8,842 bases of DNA from DASVLX01 sp035552275 (lineage in GTDB: Bacteria > Actinomycetota > Actinomycetes > Mycobacteriales > Pseudonocardiaceae): contig DASZLR010000185.1 in assembly GCA_035552275.1 (NCBI GenBank), positions 1 to 8,842 on the forward strand, given 5' to 3'. Numbering within the stretch: the first letter of the stretch is position 1; each line of letters begins with the position of its first letter. A program made the translations under genes and the position numbers. Below, in pieces: positions 5,526 through 8,842 of the stretch. The notes beneath the pieces are model-generated. The model saw only the letters and a list, made by a program, of their open reading frames with translations. It ran no database searches and was not told the origin of the DNA.

Positions 5526-8500
5526 CAGGGCGCTGGCATCCGGTTCGGCGATCAGGCCGGCGAACGTCCACCGGTCCGACCAGCGGCCCAGCGACCAGGC
5601 CAGCGCCCGCGCCAGGCCTTCCGCCGAGTCCTCGGCATGCGGCTGACCGTCCCCGTCGATCCACCACCGCACCCGGCGGGACTGCCCGTCGCCGCGCACC
5701 ACCAGTTCTTCGTGCAGCACCACCGAACCGGCCGGTGGCGCGGCGCCCAGCAGTTCGCAGGCCAGCCGGACCGCCGGCAGCGCGGACCAGTCCATCGGCT
5801 CGCCGGTCGACTCGATGACGGCATCGGCGCTGATCTCGCTGGCCAGCGCGACGTTCAGCAGGTCGGCCAGTCGCTCCACATCGGACTGTGCTGCTGGGTC
5901 CGCCACTGAGTCCGCTGCTGGGTCAGGGTTCGCGGCGACCACCTGATCGTCGGCCAGCAGGCCCAGCAACCAGGGACGGTCGAGCACGGCGGCCTGCTCG
6001 GCGGACACCGCGACGCCGGCCAGCGTGCGGACCCGCTCGGGCGCTTCGACCTCGTCCGGTTCGATCGTGCCGGCGCGCAGCGCCTCGGCGAGCGCGGCGT
6101 GTGCGCGCAAGGCCGCGCCGACCGGCATCTCCCGCTTCGGATCGCCGAGCCGATCGAGCAGGTCCCGCGCGTCGTCGGCGTTCGCGACCGCCAACCGCGA
6201 CCGGACACCGACCATCGCCAGCACCCGCTGGTCCAGCCCCAGCCCGTCCGTGCCCAGCTTGTCCGACACCGGGTCGTAGAGCCCGGCGAGCTCGGTCGCG
6301 CCCGCCAACCGCCATTCCCGAGGCGGCAGACCGTCGAGCCGCGCGTACCGGGCCAGCCACCACGCCGGATAGCCGGCGGGATCGGCGAGCGCCCGCGCGG
6401 TCTCCGGCGACCCGGCGAGCAGCCGAATCGCGTCGGGCCACCGGTCCGGGTCGACCAGATCCAGATCCCGAACGCCGATCAGCGTTGGTGGGTGGGGGGA
6501 TCGCTGCGGACGGGCGGTCCAGGACCACCATTCGTCTTCGTCGGCCAGATCGTGATCGGGGCCGGACGGGGACTCGTCGGCCACCACCGCGAACGAGTCG
6601 ACCACGCCGATCGCGCGGAGCACCTCGGCCGGCCACCGGTCGGCGAACTCGGCGGCGAGCACGCCCAGCGGGCCGTCCGGACCGACCGCGTCGGCCGCCA
6701 GCACCGCCAGCAACGGCGCGTCCGGCAACACCAACTCGTCCGCCCGCCGCGGTTCTCCATCCACATCGGACAATGCCAGCGCCGACAGCCAGCTCCGCTC
6801 GCCGGGCCTGGCGGCGGAACTCCGGACCAGGGTCAGCACCGTGTTGGTCAAGGTCGTGAGATCGGCGCCGGACTCGGCGTCGGCCAGGCTGCGCTCGACG
6901 GCCTCCCGGATCGGTGGCGAGTCGAGCAGATCCTCGGCATCGGCGGCCCGCGCACCCAGCCGGGTCAGCAGCGGGTGCACCACGTCCGGGTGCGCCAGCC
7001 GCAGCCCGATCACCTCGCCGGTCAGCTCGGCCAGTTCGGCCGTCGACCCCAGTTCGGCGGACGGGAGCAGCACATCGCGCGGACCGATGGCGGTTCGGCC
7101 GTCGGCCAGCGGCACCGGCAGCGCGCCCAGGGCCTCGGCGATCCCGGAATCCTCGGCCAGCCAACGACCCAACGCCGCGTACAGCTCTGTCCACCACCCC
7201 GGCGGACGGTCCACTCCGGACACCGCCTCGACCACCCGCTCGGCCGCGAGCCTCGGCACGCCCAGGGTCGCCAGCGCGCCGGCATGCCGCGGCTGCGCCA
7301 ACCACCAGGCCAGCAACCCCGGCACCACCTCGGCCAGCGCCGCCGCCAAGCCGGCGTCCGGCGCCGCCAGCACGACCGAACCTGCCGGCGCACGGACATC
7401 CGATCCGGCCGACGGCAACCAGGCGGCCATGGTCAGCTCGGTCAGCACCGCGTCCCGGAGCGTTCCGTCCACATCGGAGCGTGGGAATCCGGGCCGGGGC
7501 ACCAGGGCGGTTCGGTGCTCGGCGGCGAGGCGAACCACCAGCGTCGGATACTCCCGGGCCGCCGCCGCGAGCACGGCTTCCGCGGCCGGGCCGGGCAGCA
7601 ACCGCCGCCGCGACGGCTCCAACGGCACCGTCGCGAACAACCGGGCCGGCAACGACAGACGCTCGTCGGTCGGCGTCGGCGCGCGCAGGACCTCCGACTC
7701 GTCCACCGGCAGCGGAACGCCGTCGCCGTCGACCGGCACCGCCCAGCAGACGGACCATTCCGGCCGCGCGCGGCTTTCTACGCCCAGCAGCGCGGTCTGC
7801 TCGGCGGTCAACACCCCCTGGCACCGGTGAAGCAGCCAGCGGCCGACTCCACTGGGGCCGTGGATGTCCACAGTCGCATCATGATCGACACGTCGCCAGC
7901 TCCGCTCGCCCACCCGCAGCTCGGTCAGGCCGGGCAGGGCCAGCAGCAGATCGGCGGCCTGCGCGGCGGATTCGTCCAGCAGCGCGGCGGCGTCGATGTC
8001 GGAGCGCAGCGGCAGCCGGACGTCGGTGGCGAATCCGTCCGGAACCGGATCCTCGTCCTCGGCCACCGGCCAGACCAGGCGCAGCACCGGCACCTCGCCG
8101 TCCCGGTCGGCTGCTTTCCGGGTGCGCTCGGCGGAAAACCGCACCCCGCCAGACGTCGACACCACCCTCGGCGCGTCCGTCGCCGCGAGCACCGCGGCGA
8201 ACCCGACACCGAACCGGCCGACCTGATGTCCCGCGCGTTTCGCGGAGGCCCGCAACGAGGCCAGCGCGGCCACCCCGTCGGCGTCCAGCGCCGCGCCGGT
8301 GTTGGCGATCCGCAGTTCCGGTCCCTCGGCGGAGTCCGCGACGCGCAGCCACAACACGCCTTCGGCGGACGCCAGCACGGCGGCGTCGGCGGCGTTCTGG
8401 GCCAACTCGACCAACAGCCGGTCCCGATAGCCGCCGACCCGTAGGTCGTCTTCGGCGTTGGCGTCCTCGCGGAACCGGGTCGGCGAGTCCCGCCAGCCCG

Positions 8501-8555
8501 CCAGCACCGAGGCCCGCAGCGCGGCCGTGCCGAAGGGATCGGCTGGGTCAGCCAC
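5517..8555 (-). CDS. Sacsin-like protein with N-terminal GHKL (HSP90-type) ATPase domain
   Basis: This is a 1012-residue soluble protein. Residues about 12-210 form a GHKL ATP-binding domain of the sacsin/HSP90 type: LLVELAQNAADA (47-58, with E50 and metal-binding N54), LRIANTGAALD (81-91) in place of the usual DxGxG loop, and QVGRFGVGFAAVL (111-123), the glycine lid that in HSP90 reads GQFGVGF. The remaining 800 residues show no domain I can name, but short WLP/LP...DG...VLLP segments recur near 379, 480 and 590, reminiscent of repeats downstream of the ATPase in sacsin-type proteins. An acidic, tryptophan-rich insert lies at 668-679 (DLADEDEWWSWT). The GTG at 8555 overlaps the DUF3027 stop by 8 nt, so translation is probably coupled; the frame is open further upstream but only across DUF3027, and no Shine-Dalgarno is visible. 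A chaperone-like role is possible; the real function is unknown. Confidence 0.85.
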   Translation of the reverse strand: MADPADPFGTAALRASVLAGWRDSPTRFREDANAEDDLRVGGYRDRLLVELAQNAADAAVLASAEGVLWLRVADSAEGPELRIANTGAALDADGVAALASLRASAKRAGHQVGRFGVGFAAVLAATDAPRVVSTSGGVRFSAERTRKAADRDGEVPVLRLVWPVAEDEDPVPDGFATDVRLPLRSDIDAAALLDESAAQAADLLLALPGLTELRVGERSWRRVDHDATVDIHGPSGVGRWLLHRCQGVLTAEQTALLGVESRARPEWSVCWAVPVDGDGVPLPVDESEVLRAPTPTDERLSLPARLFATVPLEPSRRRLLPGPAAEAVLAAAAREYPTLVVRLAAEHRTALVPRPGFPRSDVDGTLRDAVLTELTMAAWLPSAGSDVRAPAGSVVLAAPDAGLAAALAEVVPGLLAWWLAQPRHAGALATLGVPRLAAERVVEAVSGVDRPPGWWTELYAALGRWLAEDSGIAEALGALPVPLADGRTAIGPRDVLLPSAELGSTAELAELTGEVIGLRLAHPDVVHPLLTRLGARAADAEDLLDSPPIREAVERSLADAESGADLTTLTNTVLTLVRSSAARPGERSWLSALALSDVDGEPRRADELVLPDAPLLAVLAADAVGPDGPLGVLAAEFADRWPAEVLRAIGVVDSFAVVADESPSGPDHDLADEDEWWSWTARPQRSPHPPTLIGVRDLDLVDPDRWPDAIRLLAGSPETARALADPAGYPAWWLARYARLDGLPPREWRLAGATELAGLYDPVSDKLGTDGLGLDQRVLAMVGVRSRLAVANADDARDLLDRLGDPKREMPVGAALRAHAALAEALRAGTIEPDEVEAPERVRTLAGVAVSAEQAAVLDRPWLLGLLADDQVVAANPDPAADSVADPAAQSDVERLADLLNVALASEISADAVIESTGEPMDWSALPAVRLACELLGAAPPAGSVVLHEELVVRGDGQSRRVRWWIDGDGQPHAEDSAEGLARALAWSLGRWSDRWTFAGLIAEPDASALLG

Positions 8556-8842
8556 TGTCAGCCGACGGCGCGATGTCCAGCGCGCTGTCGTCGTACACCA
8601 GGTCGGCGACCGGCACGCCCGCGCTGAGATCGACCTCGACCTCGGAATGCGCGCCACAGCCGTATTCGACATGCACGACGCGACCGTCGGCCGGCGAGAT
8701 CTCGTTGCCGCACACGCCGAACGCCGCGCGCAGCGAGCCGGCGACCGGAAGGTAGAAAGCACAGGTGCCGCAGTGTTCCGGCGCGCTGCGGGCCATTTCG
8801 GCGCGCGGACCGTGATCGCCGCCGTGCCAGCGCGCGGCCGCG
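8548..8842 (-). CDS. DUF3027 family protein, C-terminal part (gene continues past right edge)
   Basis: The frame is open from the right edge to a TGA at 8550-8548, giving about 97 visible residues. The conserved tail includes RWHGGDHGPRAEMARSAPEH followed by four cysteines in a C-x2-C-x16-C-x17-C pattern (CGTC, then GVCGNE, then YGCGAHSE). This looks like a structural zinc site, although binding is only inferred. The segment matches what I know of actinobacterial DUF3027, of unknown function; Rv0883c of M. tuberculosis is, as I recall, a member. An internal ATG at 8796 is not the start, since the conserved motif runs upstream of it to the window edge. Its stop overlaps the start of the sacsin-like gene, so the two are probably expressed together and may act together. 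Confidence 0.85.
   Translation of the reverse strand, partial: AAARWHGGDHGPRAEMARSAPEHCGTCAFYLPVAGSLRAAFGVCGNEISPADGRVVHVEYGCGAHSEVEVDLSAGVPVADLVYDDSALDIAPSADSG

Noticed and set aside
5923..7824. Long minus-strand frame overlapping the sacsin-like gene in another phase
   Set aside because: It is almost only Arg, Gly and Ala, the product of reading GC3-biased codons out of phase.
6099..8444. 781-codon plus-strand frame opposite the sacsin-like gene
   Set aside because: Composition is low in complexity (Arg, Gly, Gln, His) and no domain is recognisable; the minus strand carries GHKL motifs in normal codon usage.
8556..8762. Upstream in-frame extension of the sacsin-like protein
   Set aside because: It would lie entirely over DUF3027 and its residues are Arg/Ser/Thr-rich with no conservation. 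The coding frame there is DUF3027, with its cysteine motif.

Overview
The window is very GC-rich, with almost every codon ending in G or C and a mix of GTG and ATG starts. It looks like chromosomal DNA of a high-GC actinomycete. The gene families (DUF2537, DUF2530, DUF3027, SpoU-type methyltransferase, MarR/MFS pair, sacsin-like ATPase) suggest Pseudonocardiaceae or a close relative. From memory, several of these families also sit near one another in Mycobacterium tuberculosis (around Rv0876c-Rv0883c), so this reads as a rearranged ancestral core block. I see no tRNA, rRNA, CRISPR array, insertion sequence or prophage gene.

Layout, left to right: (1) the C-terminal end of an unidentified plus-strand gene (2-130), meeting head-on with (2) a minus-strand pair made of a SpoU/TrmH-type RNA 2'-O-methyltransferase (819-1628) followed by a DUF2537 membrane protein (134-778); (3) a 135-bp divergent spacer; (4) a plus-strand glutamate-cysteine ligase-like (GCS2 fold) protein (1764-3260); (5) a 131-bp convergent spacer (3261-3391) with unusually dense structure: a long GC hairpin, a 16-bp tandem repeat and a near-consensus IdeR/DtxR iron box; (6) a minus-strand MarR regulator plus MFS exporter unit (5165 down to 3392); (7) a divergent plus-strand DUF2530 two-helix membrane protein (5229-5501); (8) a minus-strand two-gene unit in which DUF3027 (C-terminal part only, running off the right edge) overlaps by 8 nt a 1012-residue sacsin-like GHKL ATPase (5517-8555).

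Functional reading: the MarR protein probably controls itself and the exporter from a leaderless promoter whose -10 box overlaps a small dyad. The exporter belongs to the MFS family that includes the enterobactin exporter EntS. The methyltransferase is probably an rRNA or tRNA modifier. The GCS2-like ligase, the sacsin-like ATPase, DUF3027, DUF2530 and DUF2537 have no function I can assign with confidence.

The most unusual signal is the iron box at 3382-3400. It matches the 19-bp IdeR consensus at 17 positions, yet it lies over the stop codon of the MFS gene and does not precede any protein-coding start. A sigma70-like promoter overlaps it and points leftward into the 100-bp spacer, which ends in a hairpin. 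This arrangement fits an undescribed iron-regulated small RNA, though the evidence is sequence pattern only.
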